64,000 nt of DNA from Tenacibaculum soleae (GTDB lineage: Bacteria; Bacteroidota; Bacteroidia; Flavobacteriales; Flavobacteriaceae): the NCBI RefSeq assembly GCF_001693415.1, contig NZ_MAKX01000001.1, positions 1,072,047 to 1,136,046 on the forward strand, in the 5' to 3' direction. The first letter of the stretch is position 1, and each line of letters opens with the position of its first letter. The notes beneath the pieces were generated by a model. That model was not told where the DNA came from. It worked only from the letters and a program-made list of their open reading frames with translations, and ran no database searches. Of the stretch, positions 25,820 through 35,166 are shown piece by piece. Made by a program: the position numbers and the translations under genes.

Positions 25820-27442
25820 ATGATTGTACAAGGAAATATAGTTGATATACAAAATAAACGAATCTTTAAAGGAGAAGTTGAGGTTGAAGAAGGTAAGATA
25901 AGAGCAATTAGAAAAGCTGATCATTTAATAGAAAACTATATTATTCCTGGTTTTGTTGATGCGCATATTCATATTGAAAGTTCGATGTTAGTGCCGTCAG
26001 AATTTGCAAAAATAGCTGTAACGCACGGAACAGTCGCTACTGTTTCTGATCCGCATGAAATAGCAAATGTATTAGGAGTAAAAGGTGTTGATTTTATGAT
26101 TGAAAACGGAAAGAAAGTTCCGTTAAAATTTAATTTCGGAGCACCATCATGTGTGCCAGCTACCTCTTTTGAAAGTGCAGGAGCTATTATTGATTCTGAT
26201 GACATAAAATTGATGCTAGAAAATCCGAATATTAAATACCTAGCTGAAATGATGAATTATCCGGGTGTTTTGTTTGACGATGAAGAGGTTTTAAAAAAGA
26301 TTCAACACGCTAAGAATAATAACAAACCTATAGATGGGCATGCGCCAGGTTTAAGAGGTGATGATGTAACTAAATACATATCGGCAGGTATAACAACCGA
26401 TCACGAATGTTTTATCTACGAAGAAGCTTTAGAGAAACTTCAAAAAGGAATGAAAGTAATTATTCGTGAAGGTAGTGCTGCCAAAAACTTTGAGGCTTTA
26501 ATTGATTTATTGCCTGATCATTTTGAAAATATGATGTTTTGTTCAGATGACAAGCATCCAGATGATTTATTAGTTGGGCATATTAACCAGTTATGTGAGC
26601 GCGCAGTATCGAAAGGTGTTAATGTTTTTAAAGTATTACAAGCTGCCTGTGTTAACCCAGTAAAACATTACAATTTAGATGTTGGTTTATTAGAGAAAGG
26701 AGATGATGCTGATTTTATTGTTGTTGATAGTTTAGAAAAATTTAATGTTTTACAAACGTATATAAACGGTGAATTAGTTAGTGAAAATGGAAAATCATTT
26801 GTAAAATCAGTAGATTTTGAAGTATTGAATAATTTTGATACAGATAAAAAGAAGGTTACTGATTTTGAATTTAAATCATCCGCAGAAAAAATTAGAGTTA
26901 TTGAGGCTTTAGACGGAGAATTGGTAACCAATGAAATTGAAGCAAACTCTCTAATAAAAGAAGGGAATTTAGTTTCTAATATAGCAAATGACGTATTAAA
27001 AATGACGGTTGTAAATCGTTATAAAAATGCTGAACCTTCAATCGCTTTTATTAAGAATTTTGGATTAAAAGAAGGGGCAATAGCAAGTTCTGTAGGACAT
27101 GATTCTCATAATATAATAGCCGTTGGTGTTTCTGATGAAGCAATTTGTAAGGCTGTAAATTTGTTAATTGAGAATAGAGGCGGAGTTTGTGCTGTTACCG
27201 AATCCAAAGAAAAAATAGTTTCATTGCCAGTGGCAGGGATTATGAGTGATAAATCGGCTGATGAAATAGGTAAATCGTATGCTGAATTAGATAAGATGGC
27301 TAAACAAATGGGGAGTAAATTACGCGCACCATATATGAGTTTATCGTTTATGGCGCTGTTGGTAATACCAGCGTTAAAATTATCTGATAAAGGTCTGTTT
27401 GACGGAAATAACTTTAAGTTTACTTCATTAGAGATTCAGTAA
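25820..27442 (+). CDS. ade: Adenine deaminase
   Basis: A 540-aa amidohydrolase-superfamily enzyme converting adenine to hypoxanthine and ammonia for purine salvage. The metal-binding motif [10 protein letters not shown] follows the usual IPGFV strand, and SDDKHPDD and GHDSHNI are further family motifs. The frame runs upstream to an ATG at 25766, but that start lies inside the pckA terminator; the ATG at 25820 follows the promoter and gives the normal N-terminus [10 protein letters not shown]. Confidence 0.95.
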   Translation: MIVQGNIVDIQNKRIFKGEVEVEEGKIRAIRKADHLIENYIIPGFVDAHIHIESSMLVPSEFAKIAVTHGTVATVSDPHEIANVLGVKGVDFMIENGKKVPLKFNFGAPSCVPATSFESAGAIIDSDDIKLMLENPNIKYLAEMMNYPGVLFDDEEVLKKIQHAKNNNKPIDGHAPGLRGDDVTKYISAGITTDHECFIYEEALEKLQKGMKVIIREGSAAKNFEALIDLLPDHFENMMFCSDDKHPDDLLVGHINQLCERAVSKGVNVFKVLQAACVNPVKHYNLDVGLLEKGDDADFIVVDSLEKFNVLQTYINGELVSENGKSFVKSVDFEVLNNFDTDKKKVTDFEFKSSAEKIRVIEALDGELVTNEIEANSLIKEGNLVSNIANDVLKMTVVNRYKNAEPSIAFIKNFGLKEGAIASSVGHDSHNIIAVGVSDEAICKAVNLLIENRGGVCAVTESKEKIVSLPVAGIMSDKSADEIGKSYAELDKMAKQMGSKLRAPYMSLSFMALLVIPALKLSDKGLFDGNNFKFTSLEIQ

Positions 27443-27485
27443 AATACTATTTAATTGATTAGTTTAGCCTTATAGAAATTAAAAT

Positions 27486-28040
27486 TTGAAGACAGAGAAA
27501 ATTATTTTAGGAATTGATCCAGGAACCTCTATCATGGGATTCGGAATTATAAAAGTGGTAGGAAAAAAAATGGAATTCGTTCAAATGAATGAATTGATTT
27601 TAAAAAAATACGACGATCATTATTTAAAACTAAAGTTAATTTTTGAACGTACAATTGAATTGATAGATACTTATAAACCTGATGAAGTTGCTTTAGAAGC
27701 TCCTTTTTTTGGTAAAAATGTACAATCGATGTTAAAGCTTGGGCGTGCGCAAGGAGTTGCTATGGCTGCTGCATTGTCGCGTGAAATACCTGTAACAGAA
27801 TATGCACCACTTAAAATAAAAATGGCAATTACAGGAAACGGAAAATCGAGTAAAGAGCAAGTCGCGTTAATGCTAAAGTCTTTATTAAATTTAAAAACCT
27901 TGCCTAAAAATTTAGATGCAACCGATGGTTTAGCCGCTGCGGTTTGTCATCATTATAATTCAGGAAAAGTTATTGGCGGTAAAAATTATACAGGTTGGGC
28001 AGCGTTTGTAAAGCAGAATGAAAAAAGAGTTAAGAAGTAA
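27486..28040 (+). CDS. ruvC: Holliday junction resolvase RuvC
   Basis: A 184-aa endonuclease that cuts Holliday junctions in complex with RuvAB. The acidic catalytic residues are visible in LGIDPGT (D11), ALEAPFFG and NLDATDGLAAA. Translation starts at a TTG (27486), giving the usual N-terminus KTEKIILGIDPG. The hemW gene follows after 6 bp, so the two are probably co-transcribed. Confidence 0.96.
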   Translation: MKTEKIILGIDPGTSIMGFGIIKVVGKKMEFVQMNELILKKYDDHYLKLKLIFERTIELIDTYKPDEVALEAPFFGKNVQSMLKLGRAQGVAMAAALSREIPVTEYAPLKIKMAITGNGKSSKEQVALMLKSLLNLKTLPKNLDATDGLAAAVCHHYNSGKVIGGKNYTGWAAFVKQNEKRVKK

Positions 28041-28046
28041 TTTAAT

Positions 28047-29207
28047 TTGGCAGGAATTTATATACATATACCGTTTTGTAAGCAAGCATGCTTTTATTGC
28101 GATTTTCATTTTTCTACTTCTTTACAAAAGAAAGACGAATTGGTTTCATGCATGGTAAAAGAGTTAGGGTTACGTAAAGAAGAATTAGCAAATGAAATGA
28201 TAGAGACTATTTATTTCGGAGGCGGAACCCCTTCTTTATTATCAAAAGAAGAAATAGAAACTTTATTAAATGCTATTCATCAAAATTATAAGGTAATTCA
28301 AAATCCAGAAATTACTTTAGAAGCCAATCCGGATGATTTGTCTGAAACTAAAATTTCAGAACTAGCTAATTCGCCTATTAATCGATTAAGTATTGGCGTG
28401 CAATCTTTTTTTGAAGAAGATTTAAAAAGCATGAATCGCGCGCATAATTCAAAAGAAGCAAAAGAATGTTTGACTATGGCGACTCGCCATTTTGATAATA
28501 TTACTGTAGATTTAATTTATGGTGTTCCGAATATGAGTAATGAACGCTGGAAAGAGAACTTACAGATAGCATTCGATTTTGGGGTGAATCATATTTCAAG
28601 CTATGCCTTAACTGTTGAGCCTAAAACGGTACTAGATAGTTTTGTGAAAAATGGAAAATATCCCGCACCAGACGAAACCGAAGCAAAAGAGCATTTTGAT
28701 ATTTTGGTAGCAGAAACCGCTAAAAACGGATTTGTACATTACGAGATATCAAATTTTGGAAAACCTGATTACTTTTCAAAACATAATACAAGTTATTGGT
28801 TGGGTAAAAAGTATATAGGTATTGGCCCGTCGGCACATTCGTTTAGTAAAACGCATCGTAGCTGGAATATAGCCAACAACGCAAAATATATAAAAGAACT
28901 TCAAGAAAGTAATTTACCGAATGAGGTTGAAAAACTATCAAAAGAAGATCAGTTTAATGAATATTTAATGACTGGTTTGCGAACTATTTGGGGTGTTTCA
29001 TTAAATAAAGTAGCTGAAGAATTTAGAGAACAATTAGTAATTTCTTCAAAGAAGTTTATAGATGAAGGTTTACTCGTCATTGCGAGAGAAACGAAGCAAT
29101 CGGTATCTTCTTTATCGAGATGTAATGAAGATAGCGTATTAAAAACGACTGAAAAAGGAAAGTTTTTAGCAGATGGTTTAGCTTCAGAATTATTTATAGT
29201 TAAATAA
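28047..29207 (+). CDS. hemW: HemW-like radical SAM protein
   Basis: A 386-aa radical SAM protein related to oxygen-independent coproporphyrinogen oxidase; HemW proteins bind heme and are thought to deliver it. The 4Fe-4S motif is CKQACFYC (C11, C15, C18), preceded by IYIHIPF. GGGTPS and the C-terminal HemN domain follow. Translation appears to start at TTG. Near residues 344-362 a dispersed DNA repeat is inserted in frame, adding roughly 16-18 residues of unusual composition. Confidence 0.92.
   Translation: MAGIYIHIPFCKQACFYCDFHFSTSLQKKDELVSCMVKELGLRKEELANEMIETIYFGGGTPSLLSKEEIETLLNAIHQNYKVIQNPEITLEANPDDLSETKISELANSPINRLSIGVQSFFEEDLKSMNRAHNSKEAKECLTMATRHFDNITVDLIYGVPNMSNERWKENLQIAFDFGVNHISSYALTVEPKTVLDSFVKNGKYPAPDETEAKEHFDILVAETAKNGFVHYEISNFGKPDYFSKHNTSYWLGKKYIGIGPSAHSFSKTHRSWNIANNAKYIKELQESNLPNEVEKLSKEDQFNEYLMTGLRTIWGVSLNKVAEEFREQLVISSKKFIDEGLLVIARETKQSVSSLSRCNEDSVLKTTEKGKFLADGLASELFIVK
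29075..29133 (+). repeat. Dispersed CGTCATTGCGAG-type repeat inside hemW
   Basis: The stretch begins CGTCATTGCGAGAG followed by AACGAAGCAATC, which matches a palindromic repeat seen between genes of many bacteria. A hairpin TATCTTC/GAAGATA (29104-29133) follows. Here it lies in coding sequence and keeps the frame. No second copy was noticed in this window. Confidence 0.7.
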
Positions 29208-29213
29208 TAAAAT

Positions 29214-29963
29214 ATGATTGCAGAGATACAACACAAATCAAAAAAATATCAAATAGATTTATCGAAACCTTTAGATATTTCTATCTCAATAGATGTTTTG
29301 AAAGAAAATATTAACGCTTGGTATCTTGATGACCCTGTAATTTCCCCTGTTACGTCAGGAGATTGGGTAGGTAGTGTCGCAGAAGGTGCTGATGTGAATT
29401 TTAATAATGTATCATTCAATCCACATGCACATATAACACATACGGAGTGTGTTGGTCATATTACCAAAGAAGTGTATTCTGTTAATAAAAATTTAAACAG
29501 ATTTTTCTTTTTAGCTGAGGTGGTAACTATTTATCCTGAACAGTTAGATAATGGAGATTTTGTAATTACAAAACATCAATTACAAAAAGTTTTAAACCAT
29601 AAAAAAATAGTAGCCGTTGTAATTAGAACTTTGCCAAATTCTGATAAAAAAACAAACGCTCGTTATTCAAACACAAATCCGCCATATTTATTAGAAGAAG
29701 CTGCGGTTTATTTAAAAGAAATAGGAATAAAACATTTGTTAATTGATTTACCTTCGGTAGATAAAGAAAAAGATGAAGGGAAATTATTAGCACATAATGC
29801 TTTTTGGAATACTAAAAACGAAATCCGTTTTGATGCAACCATTACAGAGTTTATTTATGTGCCAAATAATATTGAAGACGGAACTTATTTTTTAAATTTA
29901 ATGATTGCGCCTTTTGAAAATGACGCAACACCAAGTAAGCCTATTTTATACAAAGTTCTCTAA
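29214..29963 (+). CDS. Cyclase / kynurenine formamidase-like protein
   Basis: A 249-aa protein of the cyclase family, metal-dependent hydrolases that include bacterial kynurenine formamidase. The His-rich segment NPHAHITHTECVGHI (about 68-82) stands where the family has HxGTHxDxP, in a variant form. RTLPNSD and LLIDLPSVD are further family-like segments. It starts 6 bp after hemW and may be co-transcribed. The substrate is unknown. Confidence 0.75.
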   Translation: MIAEIQHKSKKYQIDLSKPLDISISIDVLKENINAWYLDDPVISPVTSGDWVGSVAEGADVNFNNVSFNPHAHITHTECVGHITKEVYSVNKNLNRFFFLAEVVTIYPEQLDNGDFVITKHQLQKVLNHKKIVAVVIRTLPNSDKKTNARYSNTNPPYLLEEAAVYLKEIGIKHLLIDLPSVDKEKDEGKLLAHNAFWNTKNEIRFDATITEFIYVPNNIEDGTYFLNLMIAPFENDATPSKPILYKVL

Positions 29964-30171
29964 GTTGATTTATTTAGAATCAATATGAAATGAGATTTTT
30001 AAAATACATTTTGTAAAACCTATTTCTTTTTTTTATAGTTTTACAACTCAATTAGAAAAGTAGAATGACAAATTTTTATACATATAAGCAATGTAAATCA
30101 GTCGTGAGAAACGATAGATGTCGGGCTATTTATGTATTCTAATTATATTCAAAAAAAATATAACTATAACT

Positions 30172-30202
30172 AAAAGTCCGACTTAGCAGTCGGACTTTTT
30201 AT
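30172..30202 (+). terminator. Terminator before MFS gene
   Basis: AAAAGTCCGACT pairs with AGTCGGACTTTT around TAGC, followed by more Ts. It lies at the end of the 267-bp gap 29964-30230, in which I see no open frame or recognised element. Confidence 0.88.
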
Positions 30203-30230
30203 TTTTATAATAAATCAAAACTAACCAACT

Positions 30231-31433
30231 ATGAAAAAATTATATTTTAATTATTTAAATACCTTTAAAGGACTTTCTACTGAGGTTTGGTGGCTTGCTT
30301 TAATTACTTTAATCAATAGAGCGGGTACCATGGTAATTCCGTTTTTATCATTGTATCTAACAAAAAGTTTAGATTTTTCTTTAAAAGATGTAGGATGGAT
30401 TATGAGTTGTTTTGGATTAGGATCTGTATTAGGGTCATGGTTGGGAGGTAAGTTAACTGATAAAATAGGGTATTATAAAGTAATGAAAACGAGTTTGTTT
30501 TTAACAGGTTTATTCTTTTTAGGATTACAGTATGTAACAACATTTTACGGCTTTTGTATCGGTATTTTTTTAGTAATGTTAGTTGCTGACACTTTTAGGC
30601 CTGCTATGTTTGTAGCCTTAAGTGCTTATAGTAAGCCCGAAAATAAAACACGTTCGGTAACTCTTATTCGTTTAGCAATAAACTTAGGTTTTTCGGCAGG
30701 GCCTGCAGTTGGCGGAATTATTATTACATCGTTAAGTTACAGTGGTTTGTTTTGGGTTGATGGTGTTACTTGTATTTTAGCAACCTTTTTGTTAATGAAA
30801 GTGTTAAATCCTAAAAAAGCAAAAGTTTTAGATGAGATAAAGACTGAAAATCCTATTTCTGTATTTTCAGATAAAGCATTTTGGGTGTTTTTTGTGGCTA
30901 TGTTTATCTTCGGATTTGTGTTTTTGCAATACTTTTCAACAATGCCATTGTATTATGAAAACATTCATAATTTATCAGAATTTGATATTGGTTTATTAAT
31001 GGGAATGAATGGTTTTTTAATATTTTTATTAGAAATGCCTTTAATTAAATGGTTAGAAGAAAGTAAGTACTCAAAAGAACGTTTAATGTTCGTTGGGTTA
31101 TTGCTAACAGCTATTAGTTTTTTAGTGTTAAACCTAACAGGCTGGGTTGGTGTTTTAGTAATAGGAATGTTGTTTATGACTGTTGGAGAAATGATTGCTT
31201 TTCCGTTTTCGAATGCCTTTGTAATGGAGAGAGCAAAAAAAGGGAACCAAGGAGAATATATGGCATATTATAGTATTGCATTTTCTTTAGCTCATATTTT
31301 TGGACATAATTCAGGAATGCAATTAGTAGATAATTTAGGGTTTGATAAAACTTGGTGGATTATTACCATTATGTCAGTAATAGGACTATTTTTCTTGCTC
31401 ATTTTAAGTAATGTTGTTAAAAAAGAAAAATAA
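30231..31433 (+). CDS. MFS transporter
   Basis: A 400-aa polytopic membrane protein with about 12 predicted helices in two halves. GGKLTDKIGYYKVM near residue 76 is the loop 2-3 signature of the major facilitator superfamily, and RPAMFVALSAY follows in helix 4. The N-terminus LSTEVWWLALITLINRAGTM is typical of bacterial drug/multisubstrate efflux members. The substrate is not predictable. The VOC gene follows 4 bp later. Confidence 0.88.
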   Translation: MKKLYFNYLNTFKGLSTEVWWLALITLINRAGTMVIPFLSLYLTKSLDFSLKDVGWIMSCFGLGSVLGSWLGGKLTDKIGYYKVMKTSLFLTGLFFLGLQYVTTFYGFCIGIFLVMLVADTFRPAMFVALSAYSKPENKTRSVTLIRLAINLGFSAGPAVGGIIITSLSYSGLFWVDGVTCILATFLLMKVLNPKKAKVLDEIKTENPISVFSDKAFWVFFVAMFIFGFVFLQYFSTMPLYYENIHNLSEFDIGLLMGMNGFLIFLLEMPLIKWLEESKYSKERLMFVGLLLTAISFLVLNLTGWVGVLVIGMLFMTVGEMIAFPFSNAFVMERAKKGNQGEYMAYYSIAFSLAHIFGHNSGMQLVDNLGFDKTWWIITIMSVIGLFFLLILSNVVKKEK

Positions 31434-31437
31434 AAAG

Positions 31438-31816
31438 ATGGATTTAAATCAAGTTACTGTCCCTTCTTTAAATGTTGAGGTAGCAACATTGTTTTATATA
31501 AAATTAGGCTTGCATCTTATTGTAGATGCAAGACCTAATTATGTTCGTTTTCAAGCACCCGAAGGTGACGCTACATTTTCTATTCATAAAGTAACAGAAC
31601 TACCAAAAGGAAATGGAATAGATGTTTATTTTGAAGATGAAAACTTAGATGTTTTAGTTAAAAATCTCCAAAAAAAAAGGAATTGTTTTTACACAGTTGC
31701 CAAAAGATGAAAACTGGTTATGGAGAGAAGCTCATTTGTTAGATCCTGACAAGAATAAAATCATTTTGTTTAAAGCAGGTAAGAATAGAAAAAATCCGCC
31801 TTGGCGAATTAACTAG
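31438..31816 (+). pseudogene. VOC (glyoxalase-fold) protein, frameshifted at an A9 tract
   Basis: The first frame (ATG 31438) encodes 90 residues beginning MDLNQVTVPSLNVEVATLFY, a VOC/glyoxalase-like N-terminus, and ends at TGA 31708-31710. After the run of nine As (31670-31678) another frame continues as KKGIVFTQLPKDENWLW ... DPDKNKIILFKAGKN to TAG 31814-31816, which is the missing C-terminal VOC half. Eight As would restore one 125-aa protein. The cause may be a real mutation, transcriptional slippage at the A-tract that rescues a fraction of product, or a sequencing error. Substrate unknown. Confidence 0.8.
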
Positions 31817-31862
31817 CCCAAAAGAAATATTTATATTTGATTTTTAAATTATAAAAAGTAAA

Positions 31863-32189
31863 ATGAATATACAAAACGCTCAAAAAGAAGTTGATAATTG
31901 GATTAAAAACCACGGAGTTCGTTATTTTAACGAATTAACCAATATGGCACAATTAACAGAAGAAGTAGGAGAGGTTGCAAGAATTATTGCGCGCCGTTAT
32001 GGAGAACAAAGCGAGAAGGAGAGCGATAAAAATAAAGATTTAGGAGAGGAATTGGCAGATGTTATGTTTGTTGTTTTGTGTTTGGCAAATCAAACAGGAA
32101 TAAATCTTCAAGAAGCTTTTGATAAAAAATTAGATATTAAAACAAAACGCGATCATGATCGCCATCATAATAACGAAAAATTAAAATAA
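31863..32189 (+). CDS. MazG nucleotide pyrophosphohydrolase
   Basis: A 108-aa MazG-family protein with LTEEVGEVARIIARR and KDLGEELADVMFVVLCLA, which form the EExxE and ExxD metal-binding helices. Such small MazG enzymes hydrolyse (d)NTPs, possibly as house-cleaning enzymes. It heads a run of closely spaced genes leading to aroA; its TAA abuts the next ATG. Confidence 0.88.
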   Translation: MNIQNAQKEVDNWIKNHGVRYFNELTNMAQLTEEVGEVARIIARRYGEQSEKESDKNKDLGEELADVMFVVLCLANQTGINLQEAFDKKLDIKTKRDHDRHHNNEKLK

Positions 32190-32438
32190 ATGAGTCTTTT
32201 AAAAAAAATACAAAAAGGAAGTTTTTGGGTTAACGTAGTTAAAGTAAGTGTTCCTTTTTTAGTTTTTGTAACACTATTTTCGTTATTGGTAAATAGCGGA
32301 AGCGCATTGTTTTCTGGAGATTTTGAAACAGTAAATGCTATTAATTTTTCAGAAAATAAGTGGCAACGATTTTGGTTAACCAAAGTAACTGTTAGTATTT
32401 TATATGCAATTTATGTTGTAAATAAAAAAACAAAATAA
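32190..32438 (+). CDS. Hypothetical small membrane protein
   Basis: An 82-aa protein with one clear hydrophobic helix (about 19-39) and a possible second near the C-terminus (65-78). The ATG follows directly on the TAA of the mazG gene, suggesting translational coupling. No family recognised. Confidence 0.7.
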   Translation: MSLLKKIQKGSFWVNVVKVSVPFLVFVTLFSLLVNSGSALFSGDFETVNAINFSENKWQRFWLTKVTVSILYAIYVVNKKTK

Positions 32439-32440
32439 AA

Positions 32441-32710
32441 ATGAACCTCAAAAAAACAACCGATCAGCTGAATAAAAATATTGAAGAAGAAACGGAGTTT
32501 GTAAACAAAATATCATTATTAAAATATATTTTAGTGTACGTTCCGTTATTATTTTCAATGTTTGCAGCTACCAATTTTATAGGAAGCTTAGTGTTTGAGA
32601 GTGTTGTTTTTGATTGGAGAAGAATTTTAATTCAAGCCGTATTTTTTTCAATTTTCTTTAGAGTTTTTCATGGAGTTAGAAAATTATGGAATGATGGTTG
32701 GAAAAAATAA
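32441..32710 (+). CDS. Hypothetical small membrane protein
   Basis: An 89-aa protein with two predicted membrane helices (about 28-48 and 58-78) and polar ends. The start lies 2 bp after the preceding stop, so it is the third gene of a tight operon that continues to aroA. No family recognised. Confidence 0.7.
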   Translation: MNLKKTTDQLNKNIEEETEFVNKISLLKYILVYVPLLFSMFAATNFIGSLVFESVVFDWRRILIQAVFFSIFFRVFHGVRKLWNDGWKK

Positions 32711-32750
32711 TAATAAAAAGCGATTGTAAAAGCAAACAAATAAATAGTAA

Positions 32751-33983
32751 ATGAACTTACAACTAACAGTAAAAAAAGATGTAGAAATTAATACCGATAT
32801 TGTAATTTCAGGATCTAAAAGTGAATCGAATCGATTGTTAATTTTACAACAATTATATCCGAATATTACAATTCAAAATTTATCAGATTCTGATGATACG
32901 CACCATTTAAAAGAAGCATTATCATCAAAAAATAAAATTGCAGATATTGGTCATGCAGGTACAGCTATGCGCTTTTTAACTGCTTTTTTTGCAGGTAAAG
33001 AAGGTGTTGTAAAAGTTTTACAAGGGTCAGAAAGAATGCATAATCGACCGATTAAAATTTTGGTTGATGCGCTGCGTGATTTAGGAGCCGATATTGCATA
33101 TTTAGAAAAAGAAGGGTATCCGCCATTAAAAATTACAGGAAAAAAATTATTGAAAGAAACCGTTACTATTAACGGAAATGTAAGTAGTCAATATATTTCA
33201 GCTTTAATGTTAATAGCACCAAGTTTATCAAACGGTTTAGAAATTGAACTGATTGGTAAAATAACATCGATACCGTATATAAACATGACATTAAGTTTAT
33301 TACATCAACTAGATGTTAAAGCAAGTTTTTCAGGGCAAAAAATTAAAATTTTACCTAAACCAACGGTTCATGATAAAACATTTGTAGTAGAATCTGACTG
33401 GAGTTCTGCTTCTTATTTTTATTCCTTAATTGCATTGAGTAAAATAGGATCGTCAGTAAAATTATCAGCCTATAAAAAAGATAGTTTACAAGGCGATAGT
33501 TGTTTAACAAAAATATATAAACACTTTGGTGTAACAACCGTTTTTAAAGAGAACTCGATTGTTTTAACAAAGGAAAATCTACACAGTTCATCAGTTTTAA
33601 TTGAAGATTTAAAAAACGCACCAGACATTGCACAAACTATTGCAGTAACCTGTTTTGGATTAGGTGTTGCTTGTGATTTATCAGGCTTACATACCTTAAA
33701 AATTAAAGAAACTGATCGATTAGAAGCCTTAAAAGAAGAATTAACAAAGTTAGGTGCTAGTATATCTGTAAGCAACGAAAGTTTGCATTTAAAACCATCC
33801 GAAGTAATTAATAAGGATGTAAAAATAGCCACCTATAACGATCATAGAATGGCAATGGCATTTGCGCCGTTAGCATTAAAAACAAGTATTGAAATTTTAG
33901 ATGCAGGGGTAGTTACAAAATCGTATCGAAATTTTTGGAATGACATGCAACAGGTAGGTATAGAAACGATTAAAGTAAAATAA
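32751..33983 (+). CDS. aroA: 3-phosphoshikimate 1-carboxyvinyltransferase (EPSP synthase)
   Basis: A 410-aa enzyme of the shikimate pathway that joins phosphoenolpyruvate and shikimate-3-phosphate. Visible blocks are SGSKSESNRLLIL (20-32), DIGHAGTAMRFLTAFFAG and RMHNRPIKIL, and near the C-terminus KIKETDRLEALKEEL and YNDHRMAMAFAPLAL. It is slightly shorter than the E. coli enzyme but complete. It is the last gene of the mazG-led run. Confidence 0.96.
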   Translation: MNLQLTVKKDVEINTDIVISGSKSESNRLLILQQLYPNITIQNLSDSDDTHHLKEALSSKNKIADIGHAGTAMRFLTAFFAGKEGVVKVLQGSERMHNRPIKILVDALRDLGADIAYLEKEGYPPLKITGKKLLKETVTINGNVSSQYISALMLIAPSLSNGLEIELIGKITSIPYINMTLSLLHQLDVKASFSGQKIKILPKPTVHDKTFVVESDWSSASYFYSLIALSKIGSSVKLSAYKKDSLQGDSCLTKIYKHFGVTTVFKENSIVLTKENLHSSSVLIEDLKNAPDIAQTIAVTCFGLGVACDLSGLHTLKIKETDRLEALKEELTKLGASISVSNESLHLKPSEVINKDVKIATYNDHRMAMAFAPLALKTSIEILDAGVVTKSYRNFWNDMQQVGIETIKVK

Positions 33984-33994
33984 AAGCCGAATTG

Positions 33995-34027
33995 CTTGAC
34001 AAGGCCTATGTCGAGATTGTATATTTG
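33995..34027 (+). promoter_or_regulatory. queA promoter
   Basis: A CTTG (33995-33998) and TATATTTG (34020-34027) are separated by 21 nt, close to the Bacteroidetes consensus. The predicted leader is about 14 nt. Confidence 0.65.
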
Positions 34028-34047
34028 CGCATACGAAAAAAAGACAC

Positions 34048-35097
34048 ATGAAGTTATCAAATTTTAATTTTGAATTACCAGAAGAATTATTAGCAGAATA
34101 CCCTTCTGAGCATAGAGATGAAGCACGTTTAATGGTGTTGCATAGAGATACTCAAAAGATCGAACATAAAATGTTTAAAGATTTAATCGATTATTTTGAT
34201 GAAGGAGATGTAATGATGTTAAATAATACGAAGGTTTTTCCTGCTCGTATGTACGGGAATAAAGAAAAAACTGGAGCACGTATCGAAGTTTTTTTATTAC
34301 GTGAGTTAAATGCTGAAAACCGTTTGTGGGATGTGTTAGTTGATCCGGCAAGAAAAATTAGAATAGGAAATAAGTTGTTTTTTGGTGATGATGAAAGTTT
34401 AGTAGCTGAAGTTATTGATAACACCACCTCACGAGGTCGAACTTTACGTTTTCTGTTTGATGGACCTTATGAAGAGTTTAGAGAAAAGTTAGTAAAGTTA
34501 GGAGAAACACCGTTACCTAAATATATTAAACGTGAAGTTGAAGAAACAGACGAAGAACGTTACCAAACCATTTATGCAAAGCACGAAGGAGCTGTAGCAG
34601 CACCAGCAGCAGGATTACACTTTTCTAAACATCTAATGAAGCGTTTAGAGATAAAAGGAGTTGATTTTGCTGAAATGACATTACATGTAGGTCTGGGAAC
34701 ATTTAATCCAGTTGAGGTAGAAGATTTATCGAAGCATAAAATGGATTCTGAAAAAATTAATGTTCCATTATCAAGTGCTGATATGGTAAATAATGCACTT
34801 ACTAATAAAAAGCGCGTTTGTGCGGTTGGTACTACTGTAATGAGAACAGCCGAATCTGCAATTACATCAAAGCATAAGTTAAAAGAATTTGATGGTTGGA
34901 CTAATAAATTTATCTTTCCTCCTTTCGATTTTAGCGTTGCTAATGCTATGATTACTAACTTTCATACTCCAAAATCAACATTAATGATGATGGTATCTGC
35001 TTTTGCAGGTCATGATTTTATGATGGAAGCGTATCAAGAAGCAATCAAAGAAAAATATAAATTTCACTCGTACGGAGATGCGATGTTAATTTTATAA
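34048..35097 (+). CDS. queA: S-adenosylmethionine:tRNA ribosyltransferase-isomerase
   Basis: A 349-aa enzyme that transfers the ribosyl part of SAM to preQ1 in tRNA, forming epoxyqueuosine. It begins [19 protein letters not shown] and contains [29 protein letters not shown] and [17 protein letters not shown], all typical of QueA. Length normal. It is transcribed alone between a good promoter and a 13-bp terminator stem. Confidence 0.97.
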   Translation: MKLSNFNFELPEELLAEYPSEHRDEARLMVLHRDTQKIEHKMFKDLIDYFDEGDVMMLNNTKVFPARMYGNKEKTGARIEVFLLRELNAENRLWDVLVDPARKIRIGNKLFFGDDESLVAEVIDNTTSRGRTLRFLFDGPYEEFREKLVKLGETPLPKYIKREVEETDEERYQTIYAKHEGAVAAPAAGLHFSKHLMKRLEIKGVDFAEMTLHVGLGTFNPVEVEDLSKHKMDSEKINVPLSSADMVNNALTNKKRVCAVGTTVMRTAESAITSKHKLKEFDGWTNKFIFPPFDFSVANAMITNFHTPKSTLMMMVSAFAGHDFMMEAYQEAIKEKYKFHSYGDAMLIL

Positions 35098-35120
35098 AAC
35101 AATACATTAAAACGAATTAT

Positions 35121-35150
35121 AAAACCTCACAAGGCTACTTGTGAGGTTTT
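35121..35150 (+). terminator. queA terminator
   Basis: AAAACCTCACAAG pairs with CTTGTGAGGTTTT around GCTA. The promoter of rlmN begins 3 bp later. Confidence 0.9.
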
Positions 35151-35153
35151 GTG

Positions 35154-35161
35154 TATTTTTG
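35154..35161 (+). promoter_or_regulatory. rlmN promoter -7 element
   Basis: TATTTTTG matches TAnnTTTG and ends 5 bp before the rlmN ATG. Transcription would start at or next to the start codon, so the mRNA may be leaderless. Confidence 0.6.
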
Positions 35162-35166
35162 CACCA

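Noticed and set aside
29964..30171. Possible small gene or RNA in the gap before the MFS gene
   Set aside because: No open frame of note, no exact -7 element; the nearest TACATTTTG has one base too many.
31411..31437. VOC start at 31411 inside the MFS gene
   Set aside because: The ATG at 31438 gives the VOC N-terminus; the earlier codons are lysine-rich MFS tail sequence in another frame.
33470..33832. Minus-strand 120-codon frame inside aroA
   Set aside because: It is antisense to a complete aroA and shows no independent protein features.
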